Source: Microbacterium paraoxydans (lineage in GTDB: Bacteria > Actinomycetota > Actinomycetes > Actinomycetales > Microbacteriaceae). From it: a stretch of 64,000 bases of DNA. This document shows positions 24,733 to 33,537 of the stretch, one piece after another. Position 1 is the first letter of the stretch, and each line of letters begins with the position of its first letter. The translations under genes were made by a program, and so were the position numbers. The DNA lies in contig NZ_LT629770.1 in NCBI RefSeq assembly GCF_900105335.1, forward strand, positions 248,001 through 312,000. Reading direction: 5' to 3'. The notes beneath the pieces were generated by a model. That model searched no databases. It saw only the letters and a list, made by a program, of their open reading frames with translations, and was not told where the DNA came from.

Positions 24733-27203
24733 GTTCGCCGTCCGAGCGATATGCGCAGGCGCAGGAGAGTGCGGCGCATCCGGAGACGGCGGCGTTCGCG
24801 GCGCGCCAGCGCTTCCAGCTCGACCCGTTCCAGCTCGCCGGATGCCACGCGCTGGAGAACGGACGCAGCGTTCTCGTAGCGGCCCCCACGGGCGCCGGGA
24901 AGACCATCGTGGGGGAATTCGCCATCCACCTGGCGATGCAGACCGCGACGGACAAAGCCTTCTACACCACGCCGATGAAGGCGCTCTCCAACCAGAAGTT
25001 CCGCGAACTCGTCGATGTCTACGGTGCGGACGAGGTCGGTCTGCTGACGGGCGACACCAACATCAACGGCAACGCCCGCATCGTGGTCATGACCACCGAG
25101 GTCCTGCGGAACATGATCTACGCCGACTCCGCGGCGCTGCGCGACCTGCGCTACGTCGTGATGGACGAGGTGCACTATCTGGCCGACCGCTTCCGGGGTG
25201 CCGTGTGGGAAGAGGTCATCATCCACCTCCCGCCCCGCGTGCGCCTGGTCTCGCTGAGCGCGACGGTGTCGAACGCCGAGGAGTTCGGTGACTGGCTGGA
25301 CACGGTTCGCGGTGACACCGAGGTCATCGTCTCCGAGATCCGTCCGGTGCCGTTGGAGCAGCACGTGCTCGTGCGAGACGACCTGCTGCCGCTCTTCGAC
25401 GACCGTGCCGGCATCGCCACGGCCCAGGTGAACCAGGAGCTCATGCGCATCCGGTCGTTCACCGGCTCCACCTACGAGAGCAACCGCCAGGCGCAGTCCT
25501 ACCGCAGCAACCGACACGCCGGGCGGCAGGCCCCCCGACCGCCGCGGGGCGGGCGCCGCCCCGTGCGCGCCGCGAACGCGCGTCGGATCGAGCGCATGGA
25601 CCGCCCGGACGTGGTCGAGCTGCTGGAACGCTCGAACCTGCTCCCCGCCATCTTCTTCATCTTCAGCCGCGTGGGCTGCGACGCCGCGGTGCAGCAGGTA
25701 CGGCGCTCAGGTCTCCGCCTGACCTCGGCGGAGGAGCGGGCCGAGATCCGCGCCATCGTCGAGGAGCGCACCCGCACTCTGCAGGACGAAGACCTCGGGG
25801 TGCTGGGCTACTGGGAGTGGCTGGACAACCTCGAACGGGGCGTGGCCGCCCATCATGCCGGCCTCCTTCCCGCCTTCAAAGAGGTCGTCGAGGACCTCTT
25901 CCAGCGCAAGCTGCTCAAGGTCGTCTTCGCGACCGAGACGCTGGCCCTCGGCATCAACATGCCGGCGCGGACCGTAGTGCTCGAGAAGATGGAGAAGTTC
26001 AACGGAGAGGCGCGCGTCGCGATCACTTCCGGTGAGTACACGCAGCTCACCGGTCGCGCCGGACGCCGCGGCATCGACGTCGAGGGGCACGCGGTCGTGC
26101 AGTGGAGCGAGGGCATGGACCCGCAAGCCGTCGCCGCCCTCGCGTCGCGGCGGACCTATCCGCTCAACTCCAGCTTCCGGCCGACGTACAACATGGCCGT
26201 CAACCTGATCGACCTGTTCGGCCAGGCGAGAGCCCGAGAGATCCTGGAGTCGTCGTTCGCCCAGTTCCAGGCGGACCGCGCCGTGGTCGGGCTGGCCAGA
26301 CAGGTGCGGGAGGCCGAGGAGTCGCTGGCCGGCTATCAGTCGGCGATGGCGTGCGAGCACGGCGACTTCCCGGAGTACGCCGCCATCCGCCGCGAGCTGA
26401 GCGACCTCGAGAAGAAGAACCGGCAGGACACCCAGGCCCCGCGCGCTGCACGGGACAAGCGGATGAAGCGGATCCAGACGCTCCGCACGCGGATGCAGCG
26501 CCACCCCTGCCACCGCTGTCCTGACCGCGAGAAGCACGCCCGGTGGGCCGAGCGCTACTGGAAGCTCAAGCGCCAGACCGATCGCACGCGCCGTCAGATC
26601 GAGACCAGGACCGGCACGGTGGCCCGCGTCTTCGACCGTGTCGTCGAGGTGCTGGAGACACTGGACTACGTCCGTCGTGACGAGGACGGGATGCACCTGA
26701 CCGATGCGGGGCGCACGATGCGCCGCATCTACGGTGAGCGTGATCTGCTCGTGGCAGAGTCGCTGCGTCAGGGCCTCTGGAAGGGGCTGGATGCGCCGTC
26801 GCTGGCCGCGATGGCGTGCTGCCTGGTGTACGAGCCGCGCCGCGACGAAGCGAACGCGGGGGAGCGGGGCCTCCCCAGGGGCGCCTTCCGAGCGGCATAC
26901 GAGAAGACGACCGCGCTCTGGGCGGAGCTCGACGACCTGGAGCAGGACCATCAGCTCCCGGGAAGCGAGCCGCTGGCCGCCGGGCTCGCGGGTGCGATGC
27001 ACGCCTGGGCGCGCGGCGGGATGCTCGACCGCGTCCTCATCGACGCCGACATGGCGGCCGGCGATTTCGTGCGGTGGGCGAAGCAGACCATCGACCTCCT
27101 GGATCAGCTGTCCATCGTCGCGGAAGACGCCGTGCTCGCACGCACCGCCCGGGCTGCCCTCGACGGTGTGCGCCGTGGCATCGTCGCCTACTCCTCGATG
27201 TGA
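24729..27203 (+). CDS. helY: HelY-like Ski2-family DEAD/DEAH helicase
   Basis: An 824-residue SF2 helicase of the Ski2/Mtr4-like group. Walker A is VAAPTGAGKTIVGEF, motif Ia TPMKALSNQKF, motif II VMDEVHYLADRFRG, motif III LVSLSATVSNA, and the second RecA domain ends in QLTGRAGRRGIDVEGHAVV. A basic insertion at about residues 255-290 (RQAPRPPRGGRR) and a C-terminal DSHCT domain follow; a CxxC motif (CHRCPDREKHARW) lies near residue 597. It likely unwinds RNA or RNA-DNA structures. The start is an ATGA overlap with tatC, the same neighbour as in mycobacteria. Confidence 0.9.
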   Translation: MSSPSERYAQAQESAAHPETAAFAARQRFQLDPFQLAGCHALENGRSVLVAAPTGAGKTIVGEFAIHLAMQTATDKAFYTTPMKALSNQKFRELVDVYGADEVGLLTGDTNINGNARIVVMTTEVLRNMIYADSAALRDLRYVVMDEVHYLADRFRGAVWEEVIIHLPPRVRLVSLSATVSNAEEFGDWLDTVRGDTEVIVSEIRPVPLEQHVLVRDDLLPLFDDRAGIATAQVNQELMRIRSFTGSTYESNRQAQSYRSNRHAGRQAPRPPRGGRRPVRAANARRIERMDRPDVVELLERSNLLPAIFFIFSRVGCDAAVQQVRRSGLRLTSAEERAEIRAIVEERTRTLQDEDLGVLGYWEWLDNLERGVAAHHAGLLPAFKEVVEDLFQRKLLKVVFATETLALGINMPARTVVLEKMEKFNGEARVAITSGEYTQLTGRAGRRGIDVEGHAVVQWSEGMDPQAVAALASRRTYPLNSSFRPTYNMAVNLIDLFGQARAREILESSFAQFQADRAVVGLARQVREAEESLAGYQSAMACEHGDFPEYAAIRRELSDLEKKNRQDTQAPRAARDKRMKRIQTLRTRMQRHPCHRCPDREKHARWAERYWKLKRQTDRTRRQIETRTGTVARVFDRVVEVLETLDYVRRDEDGMHLTDAGRTMRRIYGERDLLVAESLRQGLWKGLDAPSLAAMACCLVYEPRRDEANAGERGLPRGAFRAAYEKTTALWAELDDLEQDHQLPGSEPLAAGLAGAMHAWARGGMLDRVLIDADMAAGDFVRWAKQTIDLLDQLSIVAEDAVLARTARAALDGVRRGIVAYSSM

Positions 27204-27214
27204 GATCCGCCCGC

Positions 27215-28738
27215 ATGACCGAAGCCTCCGTCCGTCGACGCGCCCTCCTGCCCCTGTGGGCCGCCGTTCCCCTAGCCGCCCTGGCAGCGCTGCTCATGGA
27301 CCTCGCGTTCCCCGAGGCGGCGATCTGGATCCTGGCCTTCCCTGCCACGGCCCTGCTGCTGCTCGCGCTGATCGGGCGGCGGGCCGGAGGAGCACTGCTC
27401 GTGGGGCTCGTCTACGGCATCGTGTTCTTCGCTCTGCTCGTGTCCTGGACCTCTCGATACCTCGGGCCGCTGCCGTGGGCCGCCCTGAGCGTCGTCGAGG
27501 GCGTCCTCACGGCCGTCGGGCTCATCCCCGTGACCCTCGCGTACCGGTGGCTGCCCCGGGCCTGGCCGGGCATGGCGGGACGCCTGCTGACCCTCCCGGC
27601 CGTCGTCGCGGCGCTCTGGGTGGGGCGGGAGCTGTTCCTCGGCTGGTGGCCGTACGGCGGCTTCCCCTGGGCTCGTCTCGGGATGAGTCAGGCCGAGAGT
27701 CCCCTCGCCGCGCTCTCCTCCTGGATCGGCGTGAGCGGGCTGAGCTTCCTCATGATGTTCCTCGTCGCGATGGTGATCGAGATCATCCGGATGGGGTTCT
27801 GGCGACGACCGATCACCCTGCTCGCGCCGGCCGCTCTCGTCCTGATCCTCTTCTTCATGCCGCTCTTCCCGACCACGCCGTCGGGGTCGATGCGCATCGC
27901 CGCGGTGCAGGGGAACGGGCCGACCGGCTACTTCGACGAGCGCGAGCCCTTCGCCGTGATCCAGGCGCAGACCGAGGCGACCGAGCCGCTGTACGGCGAG
28001 GACGTCGACCTGCTCGTGTGGCCGGAGGGCGGGCTCGACACGGATCCCTTCGCGAACTCCGCCATCGCGCGGCGGATGACCCTGGTGTCGAACCGCATCG
28101 ATGCGCCACTGCTCGCCAACGCCGCCACCGGCCGCGGGAACCTCTACTACAACACCTCGATGCTCTGGCTGCCGGACGGCACAGCGCCGCAGAAGCACGA
28201 CAAGCGTCATCCCGTGCCCTTCGGCGAGTACGTGCCGGATCGCGCGTTCTTCAACGCTCTCGCGCCGGATCTCATCGGACTGATCCAGCGCGAGTACACC
28301 CCGGGGACGAACCCGCCGATCGTCGAGGTGGATGATGTCCGTGTCGGCCTGGCCATCTGCTTCGACGTCATCTACGACGACGTCATCACCGAGGGCCTCT
28401 ACGGCGGCGCCGAGGTGCTGGTCTTCCAGACGAACAACGCCGACTTCCGCGGCACGGATGAGAACCTCCAGCAACTGGCGTTCGCACGGATGCGCGCGAT
28501 CGAGACGGGCCGCAGCGTCGTGAACATCTCCACGGTCGGCACGAGCCAGGTCATCCTCCCGAATGGGCGGACGGTCACGAGCCTGGACGCGGATGAGGCC
28601 GGAGCGATGCTCGAGGATGTCGAACTCCGCTCCGGCCTCACGGCGGGAATCGTCCTGGGCCCCTGGTTGCAGCAGGTGCTGCTCTGGGGCGGTCTGGGCG
28701 CGCTCGGTCTCGGGTGGTGGCGCGCCCGTCGGCGTTAG
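27215..28738 (+). CDS. lnt: Apolipoprotein N-acyltransferase
   Basis: A 507-residue membrane enzyme. Six or so N-terminal membrane segments precede a nitrilase-like periplasmic domain and a last C-terminal helix. The catalytic triad is in place: Glu271 in WPEGG, Lys330 in DKRHPVPFGEY and Cys382 in AICFDV. It adds the third acyl chain to the N-terminal cysteine of lipoproteins after Lgt and LspA; the end of lgt is also in this window. In mycobacteria this protein is fused to the Ppm1 mannosyltransferase; here it is stand-alone and the convergent rbpA gene follows at once. It starts 11 bases after helY; stops of lnt and rbpA overlap. Confidence 0.93.
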   Translation: MTEASVRRRALLPLWAAVPLAALAALLMDLAFPEAAIWILAFPATALLLLALIGRRAGGALLVGLVYGIVFFALLVSWTSRYLGPLPWAALSVVEGVLTAVGLIPVTLAYRWLPRAWPGMAGRLLTLPAVVAALWVGRELFLGWWPYGGFPWARLGMSQAESPLAALSSWIGVSGLSFLMMFLVAMVIEIIRMGFWRRPITLLAPAALVLILFFMPLFPTTPSGSMRIAAVQGNGPTGYFDEREPFAVIQAQTEATEPLYGEDVDLLVWPEGGLDTDPFANSAIARRMTLVSNRIDAPLLANAATGRGNLYYNTSMLWLPDGTAPQKHDKRHPVPFGEYVPDRAFFNALAPDLIGLIQREYTPGTNPPIVEVDDVRVGLAICFDVIYDDVITEGLYGGAEVLVFQTNNADFRGTDENLQQLAFARMRAIETGRSVVNISTVGTSQVILPNGRTVTSLDADEAGAMLEDVELRSGLTAGIVLGPWLQQVLLWGGLGALGLGWWRARRR

Positions 28739-29118
28739 GCGCCGATCTTCTCGCGGGTGGGGTCCTCACCGGCACCGCGCCGGGCTCGGATGTAGGCGAG
28801 ACGCTCCTCGAGAAGCTCCTCCAGCTCCGCACGGGTGCGGCGCTCCATGAGCATGTCCCAGTGGGTGCGGGCGGCCTTCTCGTCGGTGGCCTCGAGGGTG
28901 ACGGCCTCGCCGTCGACCTTCAGGCGGGCTTCCGCGCCGCAGGAACGGCACTCCCAGGTCTGAGGCGGTTCGGCATCGGCAGCGAACATGAGCGTGGTGT
29001 CGTGTCCGCAGGTGTCACAGGTATAGGTGGTCTCACGGCGCTCCATGAAAACGACGCCCTCTTCGCTCTGTAGGCTCTGGGCGCCGAGTCGGATGCCGCG
29101 CAGGCTGCGATCTGCCAT
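28735..29118 (-). CDS. rbpA: RNA polymerase-binding protein RbpA
   Basis: A 127-residue protein with the RbpA core: N-terminal LRGIRLGAQSLQSEEGV, then two CxxC pairs (CDTCGHD and CRSCGAEA) forming a zinc site as in Streptomyces, then the C-terminal sigma-interacting helix THWDMLMERRTRAELEELL. It binds the group 1 sigma factor and the polymerase beta subunit and promotes open-complex formation on actinobacterial promoters, which fits the -35-poor promoters seen across this window. AGAGG lies 9 bases before ATG 29118; TATACC at 29143-29148 (minus strand) could be its -10. The stop overlaps that of lnt. Confidence 0.95.
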   Translation of the reverse strand: MADRSLRGIRLGAQSLQSEEGVVFMERRETTYTCDTCGHDTTLMFAADAEPPQTWECRSCGAEARLKVDGEAVTLEATDEKAARTHWDMLMERRTRAELEELLEERLAYIRARRGAGEDPTREKIGA

Positions 29119-29234
29119 TGTGTGGTCCTCTCGTCGCTGTCAGGTATAACGTTCGAGCCTGTGCGCTTCATCCACGTCGGGACGTTCTGCGCGGTATTCA
29201 CAGGGGAATCCCAGCGCCGGAGGATATTGGGCGC

Positions 29235-30011
29235 TCAGGGCTTCCGGAACGTGGCGACGGCGAGGTCGGCACGGTCGGTCACGACGCCGTCCACGCCCGC
29301 GTCGATGAGGCGCCGCATGTCGTCCGCGTCGTTCACGGTCCAGACATGGACCTCGGTGCCGGCCCGGTGGGCGGCGCGGAGGAGCGCAGGCGTCAGCACT
29401 CGGATCGCCCCGTGGCGCTCGGGGATCTGCAGGGCGTCGATCTCCCGGAGCACTCTGCCGGGGGAGAGACGCACGGCGGAGAGCGAACGCAGGGCCGCGA
29501 TCGTCCGACTCCCGCCGGAGGTGGCGGGCCGGAGCGCGGTGCCGGTCTGCCGTACGGCCTCCAGCGTCGCCCGCCGGTTGGCATCCGAGAAGCTGGTGAC
29601 GAGGACACGATGCGTGTGCGCGGCGAGGATGGGGCCCAGCGGCGCTGCGGCGGCCGGTGTCTTCACATCGATGTTGAACCGGGTCTCCGGGAATGCGGAG
29701 AGCGCCTCGGCCACCGTGAGCAGACCGCCGTGGTCAGCGAACAGCGCGCCCAGCTCCCGCGTCCTGACCTCGTGCACGGCGCGCGGATCGTCCACGAGAC
29801 GGCGCAGGTCGTGATCGTGGAAGAGCACGACGTCACCGTCAGCGGTGACCTGGCAGTCCGTCTCGATGTACTCCGCCCCAGCGGCATGCGCCGCGGCGAA
29901 GGCGGCCGCGGTGTTCTCCCAGACGCCGGATTCCCGCCCCTCGGCGGTCACCAGACCCCGATGGGCCAGGATGCGGGGCTGCTCGGCCTTGACGAAGTAC
30001 GGGTGCGTCAC
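29235..30011 (-). CDS. Glycerophosphodiester phosphodiesterase
   Basis: A 258-residue GDPD-family TIM barrel. The N-terminal catalytic motif ILAHRGLVTAEGRESGVWEN and AEYIETDCQVTADGD and VLFHDHDL are characteristic, with the HR, E/D and H residues that bind metal and perform acid-base catalysis; the last strand reads VHVWTVNDADDMRRLIDAG. It hydrolyses glycerophosphodiesters to glycerol-3-phosphate and an alcohol. No signal peptide is seen, so it is probably cytoplasmic. GTG 30011 overlaps the stop of the SPFH gene upstream. Confidence 0.92.
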   Translation of the reverse strand: MTHPYFVKAEQPRILAHRGLVTAEGRESGVWENTAAAFAAAHAAGAEYIETDCQVTADGDVVLFHDHDLRRLVDDPRAVHEVRTRELGALFADHGGLLTVAEALSAFPETRFNIDVKTPAAAAPLGPILAAHTHRVLVTSFSDANRRATLEAVRQTGTALRPATSGGSRTIAALRSLSAVRLSPGRVLREIDALQIPERHGAIRVLTPALLRAAHRAGTEVHVWTVNDADDMRRLIDAGVDGVVTDRADLAVATFRKP

Positions 30012-30937
30012 GCGCCGGAAGGGGGAGTGGTCGACCCGGGTCCGACCTTCGGGGTGAAGGCGGTGCCGATGCCCTTGAGTGCCTCGGTCAGCTCGCTCGG
30101 GATGATCCAGAGCTTGCTGGACGGGCTCTCACTGATCTTCGGGAGCATCTGCAGGTACTGGTACGCGAGGAGCTTGTCGTCCGGCGCTCCCTGGTGGATC
30201 GCGGAGAACACGCTCTGGATCGCCTCCGCCTCGCCCTGGGCGCGGAGGACGGCGGCCTGCTTGTCGCCCTCGGCGCGGAGGATCTCCGCCTGACGGAGGC
30301 CTTCCGCCTCGAGGATCGCAGACTGCTTCGTGCCCTCGGCGGTCAGGATCGCGGCACGGCGATCCCGCTCGGCGCGCATCTGCTTCTCCATCGAGTCCTG
30401 GATGGAGACGGGCGGGTCGATCGCCTTGAGCTCGACGCGGCCCACGCGGATGCCCCACTTGCCGGTCGCCTCGTCGAGGACCACGCGGAGCTGCCCGTTG
30501 ATGTTGTCGCGGCTCGTCAGTGCCTCTTCGAGGTTCAGACCACCGACGACGTTTCGGAGAGTCGTGGTGGTGAGCTGTTCCACGGCGCCGAGGTAGTTCG
30601 CGATCTCGTAGGTGGCCGCGCGCGCATCGGTGACCTGGAAGTAGACGACCGTGTCGATGGAGACGACGAGGTTGTCCTCGGTGATCACGGGCTGCGGCGG
30701 GAACGACACCACCTGCTCGCGCATGTCGATCAGCGGCCGCAGGCGGTCGATGAACGGCACGAGGATGTTGAGGCCGGGAGAGAGGGTCTTGTGATAGCGG
30801 CCGAGCCTTTCCACCACGCCGGCGGTCGCCTGCGGGATGATGCGGATCGCCCGCGCGATCGTGACGATCACGAAGATGATGACCGCGATCACCAGGATCC
30901 AGATGATCACGGTCGGGATGATCGATGCGTCGTCCAC
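30008..30937 (-). CDS. SPFH/band-7 membrane protein (stomatin-like)
   Basis: A 309-residue protein: an N-terminal membrane helix (VIIWILVIAVIIFVIVTIAR), the band-7 domain starting IIPQATAGVVERLGRYHKTL, and a long charged coiled region with repeated AEG/AEA units (LTAEGTKQSAILEAEGLRQA). Stomatin-type proteins oligomerise into membrane rings and organise microdomains or protease activity. It forms an operon with the NfeD-like gene immediately upstream, the classic SPFH-NfeD pairing. GTG 30937 follows TAGGAGTACGC; the stop overlaps the GDPD start. Confidence 0.9.
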   Translation of the reverse strand: MDDASIIPTVIIWILVIAVIIFVIVTIARAIRIIPQATAGVVERLGRYHKTLSPGLNILVPFIDRLRPLIDMREQVVSFPPQPVITEDNLVVSIDTVVYFQVTDARAATYEIANYLGAVEQLTTTTLRNVVGGLNLEEALTSRDNINGQLRVVLDEATGKWGIRVGRVELKAIDPPVSIQDSMEKQMRAERDRRAAILTAEGTKQSAILEAEGLRQAEILRAEGDKQAAVLRAQGEAEAIQSVFSAIHQGAPDDKLLAYQYLQMLPKISESPSSKLWIIPSELTEALKGIGTAFTPKVGPGSTTPPSGA

Positions 30938-30945
30938 GCGTACTC

Positions 30946-31419
30946 CTAGTCGTTGAGGGGTCGGACGATGGCGGTCGCGCCGTTGATCGCACTGACGGCG
31001 ACAGGCGCCCCCGCGGGGATGGCCATCGGGGTGGTCGTCCTGGCGGTCCAGGTATCGCCGTTCGCGAGCTTCGCCTGACCGGAGATCTGCGTGATCTCGC
31101 TGAGCGCGATGCCCCGGAGGTCGACGAGCGCCTCCACGTTCGAGCGCGTGGGGTCGGCACCGCGGTGCAGGCGCCGCAGGAGCGGCGGCCGCAGGAAGAG
31201 GATGAAGAGGGCGGATGCCAAGGCGGCGATGAGGATCTGGATCCAGACCGGGAGGCCGACGAAGTCGGTGACGAGACCGATCACGCTCCCGAAGCTCAGC
31301 ATGAGGAAGGTGAAGTCGAGGGAGAGCATCTCGATGACGAGGAAGACGGCGATGAGGACCAGCCATCCGATCCATGCCCAGTGGTCGATGAACGTGACGA
31401 ACGTCGAGAAGTTGTCCAT
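30946..31419 (-). CDS. NfeD-like membrane protein
   Basis: A 157-residue short NfeD: three membrane helices (WIGWLVLIAVFLVIEMLSLD, then FLMLSFGSVIGLVTDFVGLP and WIQILIAALASALFILFL) followed by a C-terminal OB-fold domain (ALVDLRGIALSEITQISGQA) facing the cytoplasm. Short NfeD proteins partner SPFH proteins, here encoded 8 bases downstream. AAAGGAGG precedes ATG 31419. The cellular task of the pair in actinobacteria is not settled. Confidence 0.88.
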   Translation of the reverse strand: MDNFSTFVTFIDHWAWIGWLVLIAVFLVIEMLSLDFTFLMLSFGSVIGLVTDFVGLPVWIQILIAALASALFILFLRPPLLRRLHRGADPTRSNVEALVDLRGIALSEITQISGQAKLANGDTWTARTTTPMAIPAGAPVAVSAINGATAIVRPLND

Positions 31420-31486
31420 GCGGCCTCCTTTGCCGTCAACGTACCACGCGCGAGGACGCTCGACGGGCCGCCACCGCGCCCCTTGG

Positions 31487-31492
31487 TAATCT
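31487..31492 (+). promoter_or_regulatory. -10 candidate for the SDR gene
   Basis: TAATCT would place the transcript start near 31499, giving a leader of about 40 bases that contains the AGGAG site before GTG 31541. Confidence 0.4.
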
Positions 31493-31540
31493 GTGAGAGC
31501 CGTGCGCCCACGGCGTTCCACGCACCATGAGGAGTCACCC

Positions 31541-32305
31541 GTGACCGACGTTCTTCCCGCAGGATCCCTCGACGGCAAGGTGGCCCTCGTCACCGGCTCA
31601 TCGCGGGGGATCGGCGCCGACACCGTGCGATACCTCGCCGAGGCCGGCGCCGACGTCGTCATCAACTACCGGAACAAGGCCCCGCGCGCGGAGAAGCTCG
31701 CGGCGCAGCTGCGGGAGTTCGGTCGCCGGGCGCTCGTCGTCGGCGCGGACCTCACCGACCCTGCGTCCGTAGCCGAGATGTTCGACGCCGTCCGCGCCGA
31801 GTACGGACGCCTCGACGTCCTCGTCCTGAACGCCTCGGGCGGCATGGAGTCGGGGATGGCCGAGGACTACGCCCTGAAGCTAAATCGCGACGCGCAGCTC
31901 AACGTCCTCAACGCCGCGACGCCGCTGCTGTCCGACGGCGCACGCGTCGTGTTCGTCACCAGCCACCAGGCGCACTTCATCCGCACGACGCCGACGATGC
32001 CGGAATATGAGCCCGTCGCGCTGTCGAAGCGGGCCGGTGAGGACGCGCTGCGCGAGCTCATCCCCGGTCTCGCGGAGAAGGGGATCGGCTTCACGGTCGT
32101 CTCCGGCGACATGATCGAGGGGACGATCACGGCGACGCTGCTCGAGCGCGCGAACCCGGGTGCCATCGCCGAGCGCCGCGAGTCTGCCGGCCGCCTCTAC
32201 AACGTGTCCGAGTTCGCCGCCGAGGTCGCCAAGGCCGTGATCGACCCCGTCCCCGCGGACAACACCCGCCTCGTCGGCGACGTGAGCGCCTTCGCCGCGG
32301 AATAG
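31541..32305 (+). CDS. Short-chain dehydrogenase/reductase
   Basis: A 254-residue SDR oxidoreductase. The cofactor-binding motif VALVTGSSRGIGADT (TGxxxGxG) is at residues 15-29, a dinucleotide-contact acid follows in VGADLTDP, and VLNASGG replaces the usual NNAG. The catalytic YxxxK is modified: after the serine-like VFVTSHQAHF the expected tyrosine and lysine may be represented by YEPVALSKRAGEDALREL (Tyr, then SK). It reduces or oxidises a hydroxy/keto substrate using NAD(P)H. Start GTG 31541 follows AGGAG. Transcribed alone; a strong bidirectional terminator follows. Confidence 0.85.
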   Translation: MTDVLPAGSLDGKVALVTGSSRGIGADTVRYLAEAGADVVINYRNKAPRAEKLAAQLREFGRRALVVGADLTDPASVAEMFDAVRAEYGRLDVLVLNASGGMESGMAEDYALKLNRDAQLNVLNAATPLLSDGARVVFVTSHQAHFIRTTPTMPEYEPVALSKRAGEDALRELIPGLAEKGIGFTVVSGDMIEGTITATLLERANPGAIAERRESAGRLYNVSEFAAEVAKAVIDPVPADNTRLVGDVSAFAAE

Positions 32306-32311
32306 TCGTCA

Positions 32312-32361
32312 GACGCGAGACGCCCCGGACCCGCTGCTGCAGGTCCGGGGCGTCACGCGTC
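32312..32361. terminator. Bidirectional terminator between SDR and HdeD genes
   Basis: GACGCCCCGGACC (32319-32331) pairs with GGTCCGGGGCGTC (32342-32354) around a 10-base loop. Flanking GACGCG and CGCGTC extend it to a 19-base stem with a single A-A mismatch. It lies between convergent genes. Confidence 0.85.
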
Positions 32362-32366
32362 CGTGG

Positions 32367-32954
32367 TCAGATGCCGGCAGCGCCCGAGGTGAACGCCTTC
32401 TCGTCCTTGCCGAGGGTGATCGCGCGGATGATCTGCACGATGCCGAGCACGACGAGCGCGATGCCCAGGAGCAGCCACAGCGCGAATCCGGCGATGGCCG
32501 GCGAGAAGAGCACGATGATTCCGGCGATGATGCTGAGGATCGCGTAGATCACCGTCCACACCCGCGAGCCGTCGCTGCCGAGCAACGAGAGCGCGACGAC
32601 GCCGTCGACGATCCAGCTCACGCCGATGAAGATCACGACGACCAGGGCGAGGGTGGCGGCGGCGACGTTCAGGTTGAAGAACGCGATGACGCCCGCGACG
32701 ATGTAAAGCAGGCCGAGGACGATGTGCCCGACGCGGGACCAGCCGCCCTTGGCGCGGGAGAAGATCCCGAGGCCGATGTACACGACTCCCGCGACGATCA
32801 GGTAGGACGCGAAGATCGCCGTCACGATGACGGCCGACTTCACCGGCCAGACCAGCAGTGCGATGCCCGCGAGCAGCGCGAGAACGCCGGAGACCGCGAG
32901 AGCGACCCGGATGGATTTGAAGAACGACTTCGTTTCAGCGAGTGCTTCAGACAT
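32367..32954 (-). CDS. HdeD-family membrane protein
   Basis: A 195-residue protein with six hydrophobic segments arranged as three repeats of helix pairs, for example VALAVSGVLALLAGIALLVW, AVIVTAIFASYLIVAGVVYI and IYAILSIIAGIIVLFSPAIA; the repeat GIALLxWP / GIIVLFSP is typical of the HdeD (DUF308) family. The Escherichia coli member is linked to acid resistance at high cell density; the role in actinobacteria is unknown. ATG 32954 has a GGGG-rich upstream region, and TACCCT at 32997-33002 (minus strand) could be its -10. Confidence 0.88.
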   Translation of the reverse strand: MSEALAETKSFFKSIRVALAVSGVLALLAGIALLVWPVKSAVIVTAIFASYLIVAGVVYIGLGIFSRAKGGWSRVGHIVLGLLYIVAGVIAFFNLNVAAATLALVVVIFIGVSWIVDGVVALSLLGSDGSRVWTVIYAILSIIAGIIVLFSPAIAGFALWLLLGIALVVLGIVQIIRAITLGKDEKAFTSGAAGI

Positions 32955-33091
32955 GGCGGGGAACCCCTTCTGAGAGAATCCTGTGAGGATGCCCCCAGGG
33001 TAGCGCCGGATCTCCGACAGTGGGGGAGGAGGGCCTCCGCGCGTCGCGGATGGTCATTCCCCGTCTTCCGGCGTCATGGCAGGATCATGAC

Positions 33092-33532
33092 GTGACACCG
33101 GTGGATGAGGTTCGCCTGCGGGAGCTGGTCGTGATGCGGAAGGTCCGCGACCGGATCGATCGCGAGTACGCGAAGCCCTTGGACGTCGAGGCTCTGGCGC
33201 GGGGCGTGCACCTGTCGGCCGGCCATCTCAGCCGGCGGTTTCGCGAGACGTACGGCGAATCCCCGTACTCCTATCTGATGACCCGCCGCATCGAGCGTGC
33301 CATGGCGCTGCTGCGTCGCGGCGACCTCAGCGTCACCGAGGTGTGCTTCGCGGTGGGCTGCTCCTCGCTGGGAACGTTCAGCACCCGGTTCTCGGAGCTG
33401 GTCGGTGTCCCACCCAGCGTGTACCGTGAACGCGCCGCGAACGTCGAGGGCATCCCGTCGTTCCACGCCAAGCAGGTCACCCGACCGATCAGGAATCGAG
33501 AAGCGCCGCGCCCCGAGGCGCACCTAACGTGA
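33092..33532 (+). CDS. AraC-family transcriptional regulator, DNA-binding domain only
   Basis: A 146-residue regulator consisting of a double helix-turn-helix (about residues 14-113): DVEALARGVHLSAGHLSRRF and SVTEVCFAVGCSSLGTFSTR, then the FSELVGVPPSVYRERA end. No sensor domain is attached, so ligand control must come from the short N- or C-terminal tail or be absent. GTG 33092 has CAGGAT 6 bases upstream, in the leaderless arrangement. It is followed at once by a VOC protein and an UvrA-like ATPase on the same strand, so it probably controls them. Confidence 0.87.
   Translation: MTPVDEVRLRELVVMRKVRDRIDREYAKPLDVEALARGVHLSAGHLSRRFRETYGESPYSYLMTRRIERAMALLRRGDLSVTEVCFAVGCSSLGTFSTRFSELVGVPPSVYRERAANVEGIPSFHAKQVTRPIRNREAPRPEAHLT
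33525..33530 (+). promoter_or_regulatory. Possible internal -10 before the VOC gene
   Basis: TAACGT sits 7 bases before ATG 33538, inside the last codons of the AraC gene. It may allow the VOC gene to be expressed separately. Confidence 0.3.
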
Positions 33533-33537
33533 GCATC

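Noticed and set aside
24729..27203. A DNA-defence helicase operon formed by helY and the helicase at 12639-14381
   Set aside because: The helY context (tatAC upstream) is conserved housekeeping synteny, and the other helicase stands alone 10 kb away with no nuclease or effector partner.
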